From Streptomyces sp. CB00316 (GTDB taxonomy: Bacteria > Actinomycetota > Actinomycetes > Streptomycetales > Streptomycetaceae), in contig NZ_LIXI01000005.1 in assembly GCF_001905595.1 (NCBI RefSeq), forward strand, positions 186,001 through 250,000: a stretch of DNA of 64,000 bases, written 5' to 3'. The notes under the pieces are model-generated. The model was given only the letters and a program-made list of their open reading frames with translations. It was not told the origin of the DNA and made no database searches. A program made the translations under genes and the position numbers. Below are positions 1 to 7,552 of the stretch, piece after piece (the first letter of the stretch is position 1; the number at the start of each line of letters is the position of its first letter).

Positions 1-778
1 CCGCCTTCTCGGCGGCCTCGCGGATCGCGTCGGCCGTCCGGTCGGCTTCTTGCTTCGCCTGGTCGGAGGCGTCGTTGGCGGGGTCGTTCGCCTCGTCCTT
101 CTCCGTGCCCTTCTCCGGAGCCTTCGGCTCGTCGGCCGGCTTCGGGGAGTCGGCCGTGGGGCTCGGGGACGGGCTCGCCGTCTCCTCGGGCTTCTCCTCG
201 GCGCCGTCCGTGCCCTTGTCCGGGTCGAAGAGGTCCTTGAGGGCGTCGCCCAGGCCCAGCGGGTCGAGCGGGTTCTTCGACTCCGTGGGCGTCGGGGTGG
301 GGCTCGGCTCCTCGGCGGGCTTCTCGTCGGCCGTGCCGGGCTTCCGCCCCGCGTCGGGCTTCTCGTCGGCCGCCGGGTCCTCGGTGGCCGTGCCGCTCTC
401 CGTGGGCTTCGGGGTGGCGCCGTCGTCCTGGCCCGGCCGCTCGCCCTTGTCCGGCTCGTCCGTGGGCGTCGCCGACGGGGTCGGGGTGGCCTTCGGGGAT
501 TCGGACGCGGACGGGTCGGGCTCGTCGGACCGGGAGACGCAGGGGCCCGGGGCGAAGGGGATGTCGGGGTTGCCGTCGGCCATGGCGAGCTTGGGCGTGA
601 GGCCCATGCCGACGAAGACGGCGGTCGGCATCGCGGCGAGCGCGAAGGCCTTCTTGCCGTTCGGCATGTGCAGCTTGGTCAGCAGCGACTTCTTGGGGGC
701 CGCGTGGCGGGGGCCCTTGCGCTCGCGCAGGCCGTCCTCGGCATACGCGTTCGCCTGCTGTTGCTCGTCACCCCGCAC
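1..778 (-). CDS. Acidic Pro/Thr/Ser-rich exported protein (partial)
   Basis: The gene runs off the left edge, so the C-terminus is missing. The GTG start at 778 overlaps the end of the upstream DUF6114 gene by 11 bases, which indicates translational coupling. The first 43 residues are polar and basic. A hydrophobic stretch follows at about 44-60 (ALAAMPTAVFVGMGL), probably a signal or anchor. Everything after about residue 65 is a low-complexity extracytoplasmic tail of Asp/Glu/Pro/Thr/Ser/Lys with repeated DEKP, PTPT and SPSP patterns, including LDPLGLGDALKDLFDPD. I recognise no domain. As the third gene of the DUF6230-DUF6114 operon it is likely an envelope protein of the same unknown system. 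Real as a gene; function unknown. Confidence 0.7.
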   Translation of the reverse strand, partial: MRGDEQQQANAYAEDGLRERKGPRHAAPKKSLLTKLHMPNGKKAFALAAMPTAVFVGMGLTPKLAMADGNPDIPFAPGPCVSRSDEPDPSASESPKATPTPSATPTDEPDKGERPGQDDGATPKPTESGTATEDPAADEKPDAGRKPGTADEKPAEEPSPTPTPTESKNPLDPLGLGDALKDLFDPDKGTDGAEEKPEETASPSPSPTADSPKPADEPKAPEKGTEKDEANDPANDASDQAKQEADRTADAIREAAEKA

Positions 779-1337
779 GGTGTGTCCCCCCGTCGTAGCC
801 GGAGGGCGTGTCGTGGTCGCCCGCCGGCTGCCGCGGAACGGCCGCGCCGTGCAGGGCGCCCCTGGGGGCGTACCCGCTCTCCGGCTGCTGCTTGTCCAGG
901 GACAACGGGGCGTCCCGCGGGTCCGCTTCGTCCGCCTGCGGCTCGCCCGGCGCCCAGGAGATGGACAGGGCTCCGCCGATGAGCGCGAGGAGGAATCCGA
1001 TGACGAAGCCGCCGATGTTGGCGACGGGTATGGAGATCAGCGCGAGCAGAATGGCCGCGACCCCGGCGAAGACCCGGACGATGCTGTGGAACCACATCGT
1101 CAGGCCCAGCGTGATCAGCAGGACCCCGATGATGAGGGATCCGGCGCCGGCGGTGGTGGACATCGCCAGCGTCATGTTGCCGAGGTGGAGATCGGCGTAC
1201 GGGAAGTAGGCGATGGGAGCACCGCCCAGCATGGTGAACAGACCCGCCCAGAACGGCCGGTTACCCCGCCAGGTACGGAATCCCCGCCGGTAGACGGTGA
1301 GGTTGTGCTCGTTCTGCCCTGTGGACTCGGGGCTCAT
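768..1337 (-). CDS. DUF6114 family integral membrane protein
   Basis: A 189-residue membrane protein. The ATG at 1337 is preferred over a longer in-frame start at 1421 because GGGAGC lies just upstream of it. Four hydrophobic segments are visible at about 29-46, 57-81, 88-105 and 107-126, followed by a polar C-terminal tail of about 60 residues rich in Pro, Asp and Gly. The N-terminal motif RTWRGNRPFWAG and the body match the DUF6114 family, which in Streptomyces sits next to DUF6230 genes. It is the middle gene of a three-gene minus-strand operon: DUF6230 is 96 bases upstream and the acidic secreted protein overlaps its end. The biochemical role is not known. Confidence 0.8.
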   Translation of the reverse strand: MSPESTGQNEHNLTVYRRGFRTWRGNRPFWAGLFTMLGGAPIAYFPYADLHLGNMTLAMSTTAGAGSLIIGVLLITLGLTMWFHSIVRVFAGVAAILLALISIPVANIGGFVIGFLLALIGGALSISWAPGEPQADEADPRDAPLSLDKQQPESGYAPRGALHGAAVPRQPAGDHDTPSGYDGGTHRAG

Positions 1338-1433
1338 GGAAAACAGCTCCCTGGAACCGGTACTGCTGTGAGAGGAGAAAGGGTGGGCGGCCGGAAAGCC
1401 CCGCCGGGGCGCCCCGGCCACCCGGGCGAGTGC

Positions 1434-2075
1434 TTAGAAGCACTCCTTGACGCCCTTGTGCAGCTTCAGGCTCAGGTTGCTGAGCTTGAAGGTGCCGGCG
1501 GTGGTCGCCCACGCCGTCTGCTTCACGTCGGTCAGGGTGGCCTTCTTGGCCCGCTGCGCGAAACCGTTGGGGTTGACCCCCTTCTCGGTCCCGGGCTGGA
1601 TGCCGGGCGCACCGACGGAACCGGCCGCGACACCGATGTCGATGTTCTCGAAGTAGGCGTCGGTGTCGAGCTGTGCGACGTCCAGGTAGAGGTTGGTCGC
1701 CACGACCGGGTTCTCCGGGTTCGTGCCGGCCCTCAGCTGCAGGCTGACGCTGCCGATACCGAAAGGCACCTCCGGCGTGACCACCGACTGGCACATGTTG
1801 TTGATCGTGGCCTTGCTGAAGCCCGAGACCGCGACCGGGTGCGCGGCTTCCTTGCCCTTGAGGTCGGTGCCGACCGCGACGCTGCCGTACTGGACGAAGT
1901 CCTCGCCCACCAGCTTGTCGGTCCGGACCTTGAAGCTCTGGCCGGACACGGCGAAGGACGCGGCCAGCGCACCCTGCGCGAGCCCGACGCCCACCGCTGC
2001 GGTCGCGACGACGCTCGGCACCATGACCAGGGCGAAACGCTTCCATCTCGTCCCACCGCGAACCTGGGAACTCAT
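1434..2075 (-). CDS. DUF6230 family secreted protein
   Basis: A 213-residue protein with a basic N-terminus (RWKRF), a hydrophobic signal or anchor at about 13-36 ending in GALAAS, and a soluble beta-rich body containing FKVRTDKLVGEDFVQYG and TFKLSNLSLKL. Two cysteines (in NNMCQS and at KECF, the C-terminus) could form a disulfide outside the cell. The family is DUF6230; related proteins are sometimes labelled cholesterol esterase, but I see no GxSxG or other hydrolase motif. The start has GAAGGAGCAAGTT just upstream, a good ribosome site. First gene of the operon with DUF6114 and the acidic secreted protein. Confidence 0.82.
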   Translation of the reverse strand: MSSQVRGGTRWKRFALVMVPSVVATAAVGVGLAQGALAASFAVSGQSFKVRTDKLVGEDFVQYGSVAVGTDLKGKEAAHPVAVSGFSKATINNMCQSVVTPEVPFGIGSVSLQLRAGTNPENPVVATNLYLDVAQLDTDAYFENIDIGVAAGSVGAPGIQPGTEKGVNPNGFAQRAKKATLTDVKQTAWATTAGTFKLSNLSLKLHKGVKECF

Positions 2076-2433
2076 AACTTGCTCCTTCTTCTCGGACGTA
2101 CATCTCCGGGCGGGCGTGAAACCCGTCCTGGGATGGGAGAAGTGCTACGTCCTCGGGAAGGAGAGCGCCCGCAGGCGGAGGCATGTACCGCACCCGCCGC
2201 ACCGGCGTTCACCCCCGAGCGACAAACCACTGGCTGCACGGTGTGTGCAGCCGGTCGGACAGGCCCCGCCTGTCGGCGGGAACCCCCCTGTCCACGGCCG
2301 GCGCGCCACTGCCGCCGGCCCACTCGGTGGGGACCCAACAGGCCTCTCGACACCGGCTGGAGACCGGGCTGGAGGTATGGGACCGAGCGTGGCCGATCGT
2401 GGTGCATTCGGCGCCGCCGCACAAGGGGGTTCA

Positions 2434-2447
2434 TTACTTGCCAGTAA
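2434..2447. promoter_or_regulatory. Palindrome TTACTTGCCAGTAA, candidate operator
   Basis: Inverted repeat with arms TTACT and AGTAA. A near-identical copy lies 130 bp away at 2564-2576. Two matched dyads in the only long intergenic region upstream of the DUF6230 operon suggest binding of a dimeric repressor. The regulator is not identified. Confidence 0.5.
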
Positions 2448-2563
2448 GGACCTGATAACCGTGGCGCGACCGGACGACATCATGCGGCCACACAGGGTGG
2501 CACGAAAGGGACATCGAAATAGCGGGAAATTCGACGGAAACGGGACAGAGCGACCCAGTCGAC

Positions 2564-2576
2564 TTACTGCCAGTAA
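2564..2576. promoter_or_regulatory. Palindrome TTACTGCCAGTAA, candidate operator
   Basis: Perfect dyad TTACTG-C-CAGTAA, the second copy of the site at 2434-2447, differing by one base in the centre. It lies about 490 bp upstream of the DUF6230 start codon. Confidence 0.5.
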
Positions 2577-2724
2577 CAGCACGTCTCATTGTCAAGTTTT
2601 GGTAAAGCGGAGGTGTCTCCTAACGTGCGGACGGCAAAACGGCCGCGATACCCGAGGGGTATCACGACCGCCTTGTCACATCGGAACAATCAGCTCGCGA
2701 TCAGTCCACCGTCACGCTGAGTGA

Positions 2725-3693
2725 TCAGAACAGCACGCGCGCCAGCGCGGTGCGGGCGGCGGTGACCCGGGGGTCGTCCGGGCCGATCACCTCGAAGAGC
2801 TCCAACAGGCGCAGCCGGGCGGCGTTCCGGTCTTCGCCGGCGTTGCGGCGGACCGCCTCGACGAGCCGGCCGAAGGCGTCCTCGACGTGGCCGCCGACCA
2901 GATCCAGGTCCGCGGCGGCGAGCTGGGCGGTCACATCGCCCGGGTTGTCCGCCGCGTCCTTGCGGACCGCGTTCGGGTCCATGCTCTGGACGCGGGCGAG
3001 CAGCTCCGCCTGGGCCAGGCCGAGCTTGGCCTCCGGGTTGGCCGGGTCGTCGGTGAGCACGTTCTTGTACGCCTGCACGGCGCCGCCGAAGTCGTTGGCG
3101 TCGAGAGCGGAGGCCGCGGCCTCCAGCAGGTGGTCGTACGGGCCGGCCGGCACCTCGGCCGGGGCGGCGTCCGGCGACGCGTTCGGGTCGATGGCGATCC
3201 CGGTGAGGCCGAACCGCTCCTCGCCGACCTGGATCAGCTGGTCCAGCGTCTCGCGGATCTGGGCCTCGGGGGCCGCGCCCTGGAAGAGCGGGAGGGCCTG
3301 GCCGGCGACGACGGCGAAGACCGCCGGGATGCCCTGGATGCCGAACTGCTGCATCAGCATCTGGTTGGCGTCGACATCGACCTTCGCCAGCAGGAAGCGG
3401 CCGTTGTACTCGACGGCCAGGCGCTCCAGCAGGGGGCCCAGCTGCTTGCACGGCTCGCACCACTCGGCCCAGAAGTCGATGACGACGGGTACTTCGGCGG
3501 AGCGCTGGAGGACGTCGCGCTCGAAGCCTGCTTCATCGACGTCGATCACCAGGGCGGCGGGCGCCACGGCACCGGCGTCCCCTGTGCGGGCGGCCTGCGC
3601 ACGGGCCTGCTCCGCCTTGGCCTTGGCCTCGCCGGCCGCCTTGACAGCGGCGAGGTCGACGACGCCGCTCATGGACATGTTCCTAGGCTGCAT
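2725..3693 (-). CDS. Thioredoxin-like co-chaperone with TPR tail (YbbN type)
   Basis: A 322-residue cytoplasmic protein. An N-terminal Ala/Lys-rich leader is followed by a thioredoxin domain (about 50-155) with the active-site motif FWAEWCEPCKQ (Cys79 and Cys82). The C-terminal half (about 190-320) is helical with tetratricopeptide-like repeats, as in YbbN/CnoX proteins that couple redox and chaperone functions. The ATG at 3693 was chosen over an in-frame start at 3891 because GGGGGGAGGA precedes it and the extra 66 residues look non-coding. It appears to be monocistronic. The CEPC motif departs from CGPC, the usual thioredoxin motif, so its redox properties may differ. Confidence 0.88.
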   Translation of the reverse strand: MQPRNMSMSGVVDLAAVKAAGEAKAKAEQARAQAARTGDAGAVAPAALVIDVDEAGFERDVLQRSAEVPVVIDFWAEWCEPCKQLGPLLERLAVEYNGRFLLAKVDVDANQMLMQQFGIQGIPAVFAVVAGQALPLFQGAAPEAQIRETLDQLIQVGEERFGLTGIAIDPNASPDAAPAEVPAGPYDHLLEAAASALDANDFGGAVQAYKNVLTDDPANPEAKLGLAQAELLARVQSMDPNAVRKDAADNPGDVTAQLAAADLDLVGGHVEDAFGRLVEAVRRNAGEDRNAARLRLLELFEVIGPDDPRVTAARTALARVLF

Positions 3694-4105
3694 ACGTACA
3701 TCCTCCCCCCTGAGCACACCATTCCGGAAAGCGATGCGGGAACCGGCCGGTCCGCAGCGCCGACCGGTGTGCCGGGCGGGCGGACAGAGACGGTCCCCAG
3801 GGCCCCGAAGGACCCCGGCGGGGCTCCGAAAAGACCCCGGTGGAACAGAGACGGGCCCCTGGAAGACCCGGTGGACCTTCCGGATCCCCATCCGGCCGGT
3901 CCGTGCGGCTCCGGGTCCCCACCCGGCGCCTTGTGGCTGTCGCTCGTTCGTTCCGTGGCGTACGGGTCGGGCCTGGCGGCTTCCTTACGCTACGACCCGT
4001 AGCGTAACTGCCGATCGGCCCGCCGGAACAGGCCGTCCCGGTGATCTGTCTCACGGAACCCGGGGCGGACCGGCCCTCCCTACCGGCCGGTATGGTCGCC
4101 GCATC
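3694..4105. other. Divergent promoter region, thioredoxin/TetR
   Basis: A 412-bp gap between divergently transcribed genes. The left 250 bp is a GC-rich run of GACCCCGG-like repeats that encodes nothing convincing. The right part carries a 23-bp inverted repeat (3985-4007) and a TATGGT hexamer at 4091-4096, nine bases before the TetR start. Confidence 0.5.
3985..4007. promoter_or_regulatory. TetR-type operator, 10-bp arms
   Basis: Perfect inverted repeat with arms TTACGCTACG and CGTAGCGTAA separated by ACC. Its size and position, 98 bp upstream of the TetR gene and in a divergent promoter region, fit an autoregulatory operator for the adjacent regulator. Binding is inferred. Confidence 0.65.
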
Positions 4106-4753
4106 ATGAGCCGCACCGACCCCCGAACCGCCCGAACAGGACGTCCGCGCTCCACCGCCGCCGATGCCGCGATCCTGGAGGCGACGCGCGCCTCCCTGGT
4201 CGACCTCGGCTGGTCGAAGCTGACCATGGGCGATGTGGCGGCCCGGGCCGGAGTCGCCAAGACGACCCTCTACCGGCGGTGGGCGGGGAAGAACGAGCTG
4301 GTGGTGGACGCGGTGGCCGTCCTCTTCGACGAGCTGGAGCTCCCCGACCGGGGCAGTCTGGCCGCCGATGTGCAGGGCGTGGTGCTCCAGTTCGCCGCCC
4401 TGTTGGAGCGGCCGGAGACCCGGACGGCCCTGATGGCGGTGGTCGCCGAGTCCACCCGGGACGACTCGCTGCGCCGCCGGATCCGCTCGGCCATCGTGGA
4501 CCGGCAGAAGCGGCTGGTGCTCCTGGGCCGGGAACGCGCCCAGGCCCGCGGCGAGCTGCGGTACGAGGACGACGCCTCGGCCGCCGCCCGCAATGCGGAC
4601 CTGATCTTCGACGTGATCGCCGGAGCCGTGGTGCACCGCACGCTGGTGAGCGCCGAGCCGGTGGACGACGCGTGGGCAGGCGGGTTCACGACCCTGCTGC
4701 TGCTCGGACTGGCCGGCGCGCAGACGGATCAGGCGGGTCCTCAGACCTGGTAA
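4106..4753 (+). CDS. TetR/AcrR family transcriptional regulator
   Basis: A 215-residue regulator. The N-terminal helix-turn-helix (about 35-70) reads LTMGDVAARAGVAKTTLYRR, typical of TetR. The C-terminal ligand domain includes FAALLERPETRTALMAVVAE and a final hydrophobic helix FTTLLLLGLAG. The ATG at 4106 follows a TATGGT hexamer by nine bases and has no clear ribosome site, so the mRNA may have a very short leader. A strong 23-bp palindrome lies 98 bp upstream. The gene ends 12 bases inside an opposing epimerase relic that adjoins icmA. Ligand and targets are unknown; the operator suggests autoregulation. Confidence 0.88.
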   Translation: MSRTDPRTARTGRPRSTAADAAILEATRASLVDLGWSKLTMGDVAARAGVAKTTLYRRWAGKNELVVDAVAVLFDELELPDRGSLAADVQGVVLQFAALLERPETRTALMAVVAESTRDDSLRRRIRSAIVDRQKRLVLLGRERAQARGELRYEDDASAAARNADLIFDVIAGAVVHRTLVSAEPVDDAWAGGFTTLLLLGLAGAQTDQAGPQTW

Positions 4754-4860
4754 CGGATCTCCCGACCGGTACCGAGGTTGACGCTCTCCCCCAGGGCCCG
4801 GTCGCAGTCGGCCAGCGCCAGGAATCCGGCGGCGGTGTCGGTGACGTAGGTGAAGTCGCG
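4741..4860 (-). pseudogene. C-terminal remnant of an NAD-dependent nucleotide-sugar epimerase/dehydratase
   Basis: Thirty-nine codons before a TGA read RDFTYVTDTAAGF...GESVNLGTGREI. This is the conserved block of extended SDR nucleotide-sugar dehydratases and epimerases (RDF-x-Y-V-x-DT, then N-x-G-x-G-x-E-I), but it stops soon after. Upstream the frame is only the antisense-like shadow of icmA, whose stop codon at 4863-4865 is two bases away. No start codon, Rossmann motif or catalytic YxxxK is present. I read it as the tail of a gene lost by deletion, with the deletion edge exactly at the icmA stop. It overlaps the tetR 3' end by 13 bases. Confidence 0.7.
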
Positions 4861-4862
4861 GC

Positions 4863-6563
4863 TCAGAACCCCGGCGGCTCCGTGTACGTGCCCCACTCCT
4901 CGCGCAGCGCCTCGCAGATCTCGCCGAGCGTGGCCTCGGCCCGTACCGCGTCCAGCATCGGCGCGATCATGTTCGAGCCGTCGCGGGCGGCGGCCAGCAT
5001 CGCGTCCAGCGCGGCGCTCACCTTCGCGTCGTCCCGTGCGGCCTTGCGCGCGGCGAGCTGGCTGACCTGGTCGCGCTCGACCTCGTGGCTGACCCGGAGG
5101 ATCTCCAGGTCGCCGGTGACCGAGCCGTGGTGGACGTTGACGCCGACGACCCGCTTGTCGCCCTTCTCCAGGGACCGCTGGTACTGGAAGGCGGACTCGG
5201 CGATCTCGCCGGTGAACCAGCCGTCCTCGATGCCGCGCAGGATGCCGGAGGTCATGGGCCCGATGGGGTGCTGCCCGTCGGGGTGGGCCCGGGTCCCGCG
5301 CTCCCTGATCTGGTCGAAGATCTTCTCGGCCTCGGCCTCGATCCGGTCGGTGAGCTGCTCCACGTACCAGGAGCCGCCCAGCGGGTCGGCCACGTTGGCG
5401 ACGCCGGTCTCCTCCATCAGCACCTGCTGGGTGCGCAGCGCGATCTCGGCGGCCTGCTCGGAGGGGAGGGCGAGGGTCTCGTCCAGGGCGTTGGTGTGGA
5501 GGGAGTTGGTGCCGCCGAGTACGGCGGAGAGGGCCTCGACGGCCGTGCGTACGACGTTGTTGTACGGCTGCTGCGCGGTGAGGGAGACCCCGGCGGTCTG
5601 GGTGTGGAAGCGGAGCCACTGCGCCTTGTCGGTCCTGGCGCCGTACGTCTCCTTCATCCAGCGGGCCCAGATGCGGCGGGCGGCGCGGAACTTGGCGATC
5701 TCCTCGAAGAAGTCGAGGTGGGCGTCGAAGAAGAAGGAGAGCCCGGAGGCGAAGGTGTCGACGTCCAGGCCCCGGGAGAGGCCGAGCTCCACGTATCCGA
5801 AGCCGTCGGCGAGGGTGTACGCCAGCTCCTGCGCTGCCGTCGCCCCGGCCTCGCGGATGTGGTAGCCGGAGACGGAGAGCGGCTTGTAGGCGGGGATGTC
5901 GCGCGCGCAGTGCTCCATCAGGTCGCCGATGAGGCGCAGGTGGGGCTCGGGCTGGAAGAGCCACTCCTTCTGCGCGATGTACTCCTTGAAGATGTCGGTC
6001 TGGAGCGTGCCGTTGAGCACCCCCGGATCGACGCCCTGGCGCTCGGCGGCGACCAGGTACATGCAGAAGACCGGGACGGCGGGGCCGCTGATCGTCATGG
6101 AGGTCGTGACGTCACCGAGGGGGATGTCCTTGAAGAGGACCTCCATGTCGGCGGCGGAGTCGATGGCGACCCCGCAGTGGCCGACCTCGCCGAGCGAGCG
6201 CGGTTCGTCGGAGTCCCGGCCCATCAGGGTCGGCATGTCGAAGGCGACGCTGAGGCCGCCGCCGCCCGCCGCGAGGATCATCTTGTAGCGCTCGTTGGTC
6301 TGCTCGGCGTTGCCGAAGCCGGCGAACTGGCGGATGGTCCAGGTGCGGCCCCGGTAGCCGGTCGGGTGCAGCCCGCGGGTGAAGGGGTACTCCCCCGGCC
6401 AGCCGATCCGCTCGAACCCCGCGTACGTGTCGCCCGGGCGCGGCCCGTAGACCGGCTCCACCGGGTCCCCGGAGAGCGTGGTGAAGTCCGCGTCACGCTT
6501 GCGGGCCTTGTCGTAACGGGCCTGCCAGCGGAGGCGGCCTTCCTCGATCGCGTCAGCGTCCAT
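4863..6563 (-). CDS. icmA: Isobutyryl-CoA mutase large subunit
   Basis: A 566-residue acyl-CoA mutase catalytic subunit lacking the C-terminal B12-binding domain, as expected for IcmA, which pairs with separately encoded IcmB to interconvert isobutyryl-CoA and n-butyryl-CoA. Counting from the ATG at 6563, the residues reported to separate IcmA from methylmalonyl-CoA mutase are both present: Phe80 in TIRQFAGF (Tyr89 in MCM) and Gln198 in EYIAQKEW (Arg207 in MCM). That numbering fits only if translation starts at 6563; a second in-frame ATG at 6569 would add two residues. A 24-bp palindrome sits nine bases upstream. No icmB is in the window. Its likely partners here are meaB and the cobalamin adenosyltransferase. 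Confidence 0.93.
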   Translation of the reverse strand: MDADAIEEGRLRWQARYDKARKRDADFTTLSGDPVEPVYGPRPGDTYAGFERIGWPGEYPFTRGLHPTGYRGRTWTIRQFAGFGNAEQTNERYKMILAAGGGGLSVAFDMPTLMGRDSDEPRSLGEVGHCGVAIDSAADMEVLFKDIPLGDVTTSMTISGPAVPVFCMYLVAAERQGVDPGVLNGTLQTDIFKEYIAQKEWLFQPEPHLRLIGDLMEHCARDIPAYKPLSVSGYHIREAGATAAQELAYTLADGFGYVELGLSRGLDVDTFASGLSFFFDAHLDFFEEIAKFRAARRIWARWMKETYGARTDKAQWLRFHTQTAGVSLTAQQPYNNVVRTAVEALSAVLGGTNSLHTNALDETLALPSEQAAEIALRTQQVLMEETGVANVADPLGGSWYVEQLTDRIEAEAEKIFDQIRERGTRAHPDGQHPIGPMTSGILRGIEDGWFTGEIAESAFQYQRSLEKGDKRVVGVNVHHGSVTGDLEILRVSHEVERDQVSQLAARKAARDDAKVSAALDAMLAAARDGSNMIAPMLDAVRAEATLGEICEALREEWGTYTEPPGF

Positions 6564-6571
6564 ACCCATGA

Positions 6572-6595
6572 ATTTACTAGGACGTCCTAGTAAAT
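6572..6595. promoter_or_regulatory. 24-bp perfect palindrome at the icmA start
   Basis: The sequence ATTTACTAGGAC-GTCCTAGTAAAT is perfectly self-complementary over 24 bp and ends nine bases before the icmA ATG. Read toward icmA it contains TAGTAA, which could serve as a -10 hexamer for a nearly leaderless mRNA. A repressor bound here would block initiation directly. The nearby TetR and MarR genes are candidates, but the binding protein is unknown. Confidence 0.7.
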
Positions 6596-6606
6596 GTCGA
6601 TGGCAA

Positions 6607-6633
6607 ACCGCCCGGCGCTTTGCGCGGGGCGGT
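6607..6633 (-). terminator. Hairpin after the DUF3817 gene
   Basis: Arms ACCGCCCGGCGC and GCGCGGGGCGGT (one mismatch) around a TTT loop, 17 bp past the DUF3817 stop on the minus strand. It separates that gene from icmA, which therefore probably has its own promoter. Confidence 0.6.
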
Positions 6634-6649
6634 GGGGGTGCCTTGCCGT

Positions 6650-6976
6650 TCAGGCCTTGGCGGGCTCCGCGGCGGGCTCGGTGACCAGCGCCTGGGCCTC
6701 ACGGCTGACCTTCGGCTCCACGAAGAAGGAGGCGAAGGGGATGCAGCCGGCCGCCAGCACCCACAGGAGCTTGCCGAACGGCCACTTCGCCTTGGAGCCG
6801 AGGTCGAAGGCGAAGATGACGTAGACGATGAACAGCACGCCGTGGACCTGGGAGATCAGCATGGTGTCGCCGGTCTCGAACCCGTACTTCGCGATGATCG
6901 CCGCCGTGAAGACGAGCAGCCAGACGGCGGTGACGTAAGCCATCACCCGGTAGCGGGTGAGCACGTTCTGTTTCAT
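6650..6976 (-). CDS. DUF3817 family integral membrane protein
   Basis: A 108-residue protein starting MKQNVLTRYRVMAY, with three hydrophobic segments (about 10-30, 43-58 and 70-87) and the family signature ISQVHGVLFIVYVIFAFDLGSKAKWP. The ATG at 6976 gives the family-typical N-terminus; the longer open frame to 7099 does not look coding. It lies 56 bp downstream of the MarR gene and is followed by a hairpin before icmA. A second DUF3817 protein is encoded at 13725-14075. No function is established for the family. Confidence 0.85.
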   Translation of the reverse strand: MKQNVLTRYRVMAYVTAVWLLVFTAAIIAKYGFETGDTMLISQVHGVLFIVYVIFAFDLGSKAKWPFGKLLWVLAAGCIPFASFFVEPKVSREAQALVTEPAAEPAKA

Positions 6977-7032
6977 GGACACGAGCGTAACCGGGCGGCC
7001 GGGGCGATCTTCGCGCACCCCCCGGACCTCGC

Positions 7033-7542
7033 TCACCCCTCGTCGAAGTCCTGCGCCGCCATCCGCAGCGGCCGGAGCATCGCGAAGATCTCCGCGCACT
7101 CCTCGGCGTCGTACACCCCGAGCCCGAAGTCCATCGCGACCAGGTCCTCGGTGGCCGACTCGACGACCTCGCGCCCCTTGTCGGTGATGGAGGCGAGCGT
7201 GCCGCGCCCGTCGTTGGGGTTGGGGCGCTTGCCGACCAGGCCGGACTTCACCAGCCGGTCCACCGTGTTGGTGACCGAGGTGGGGTGCACCATCAGCCGC
7301 TCGCCGATCTTGGACATCGGCAGCTCACCCGCCTTGGAGAAGGTGAGCAGCACCAGCGCCTCGTACCGCGCGAAGGTCAGTCCGTACGGCTTGACGACGG
7401 CGTCGACCTCGGCGAGCAGGATCTGCTGGGCCCGCATGATCGAGGTGATCGCCCCCATGGAGGGCACGGGCCCCCAGCGCTGATGCCAGAGTTCCTCGGC
7501 GCGGGCGATGGGATCGAAGGGAAGACTGAGCGGCTTCGGCAC
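7033..7542 (-). CDS. MarR family regulator, Sco5413 type
   Basis: A 169-residue MarR protein. The winged helix reads ELPMSKIGERLMVHPTSVTN with the wing around RPNPNDGRGTLASITDKG. Gene order and sequence style match the S. coelicolor regulator SCO5413, a widespread actinomycete MarR protein with a known structure but, as far as I recall, no known targets. Transcribed with the DUF3817 gene 56 bp downstream. It lies two genes upstream of icmA, so control of acyl-CoA metabolism is possible but unproven. Confidence 0.9.
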   Translation of the reverse strand: MPKPLSLPFDPIARAEELWHQRWGPVPSMGAITSIMRAQQILLAEVDAVVKPYGLTFARYEALVLLTFSKAGELPMSKIGERLMVHPTSVTNTVDRLVKSGLVGKRPNPNDGRGTLASITDKGREVVESATEDLVAMDFGLGVYDAEECAEIFAMLRPLRMAAQDFDEG

Positions 7543-7552
7543 GGCACCGACC

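Larger units (their letters stand above)
2076..2724. other. 649-bp intergenic region, no gene seen
   Basis: No convincing reading frame was found here. The stretch holds several GC-rich inverted repeats (for example around 2255-2285) and two similar TTACT...AGTAA palindromes at 2434-2447 and 2564-2576. It probably carries the promoter and a long leader for the DUF6230 operon, which starts at 2075 and reads left. Confidence 0.5.

Noticed and set aside
2145..2582. A 145-codon minus-strand frame in the gap upstream of DUF6230
   Set aside because: Low-complexity Pro/Ala/Gly composition, no domain, no ribosome site, and it crosses the two palindromes.
4863..6563. Annotation as methylmalonyl-CoA mutase
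   Set aside because: The protein lacks the B12-binding domain and has Phe80 and Gln198 instead of Tyr and Arg, the isobutyryl-CoA mutase pattern.
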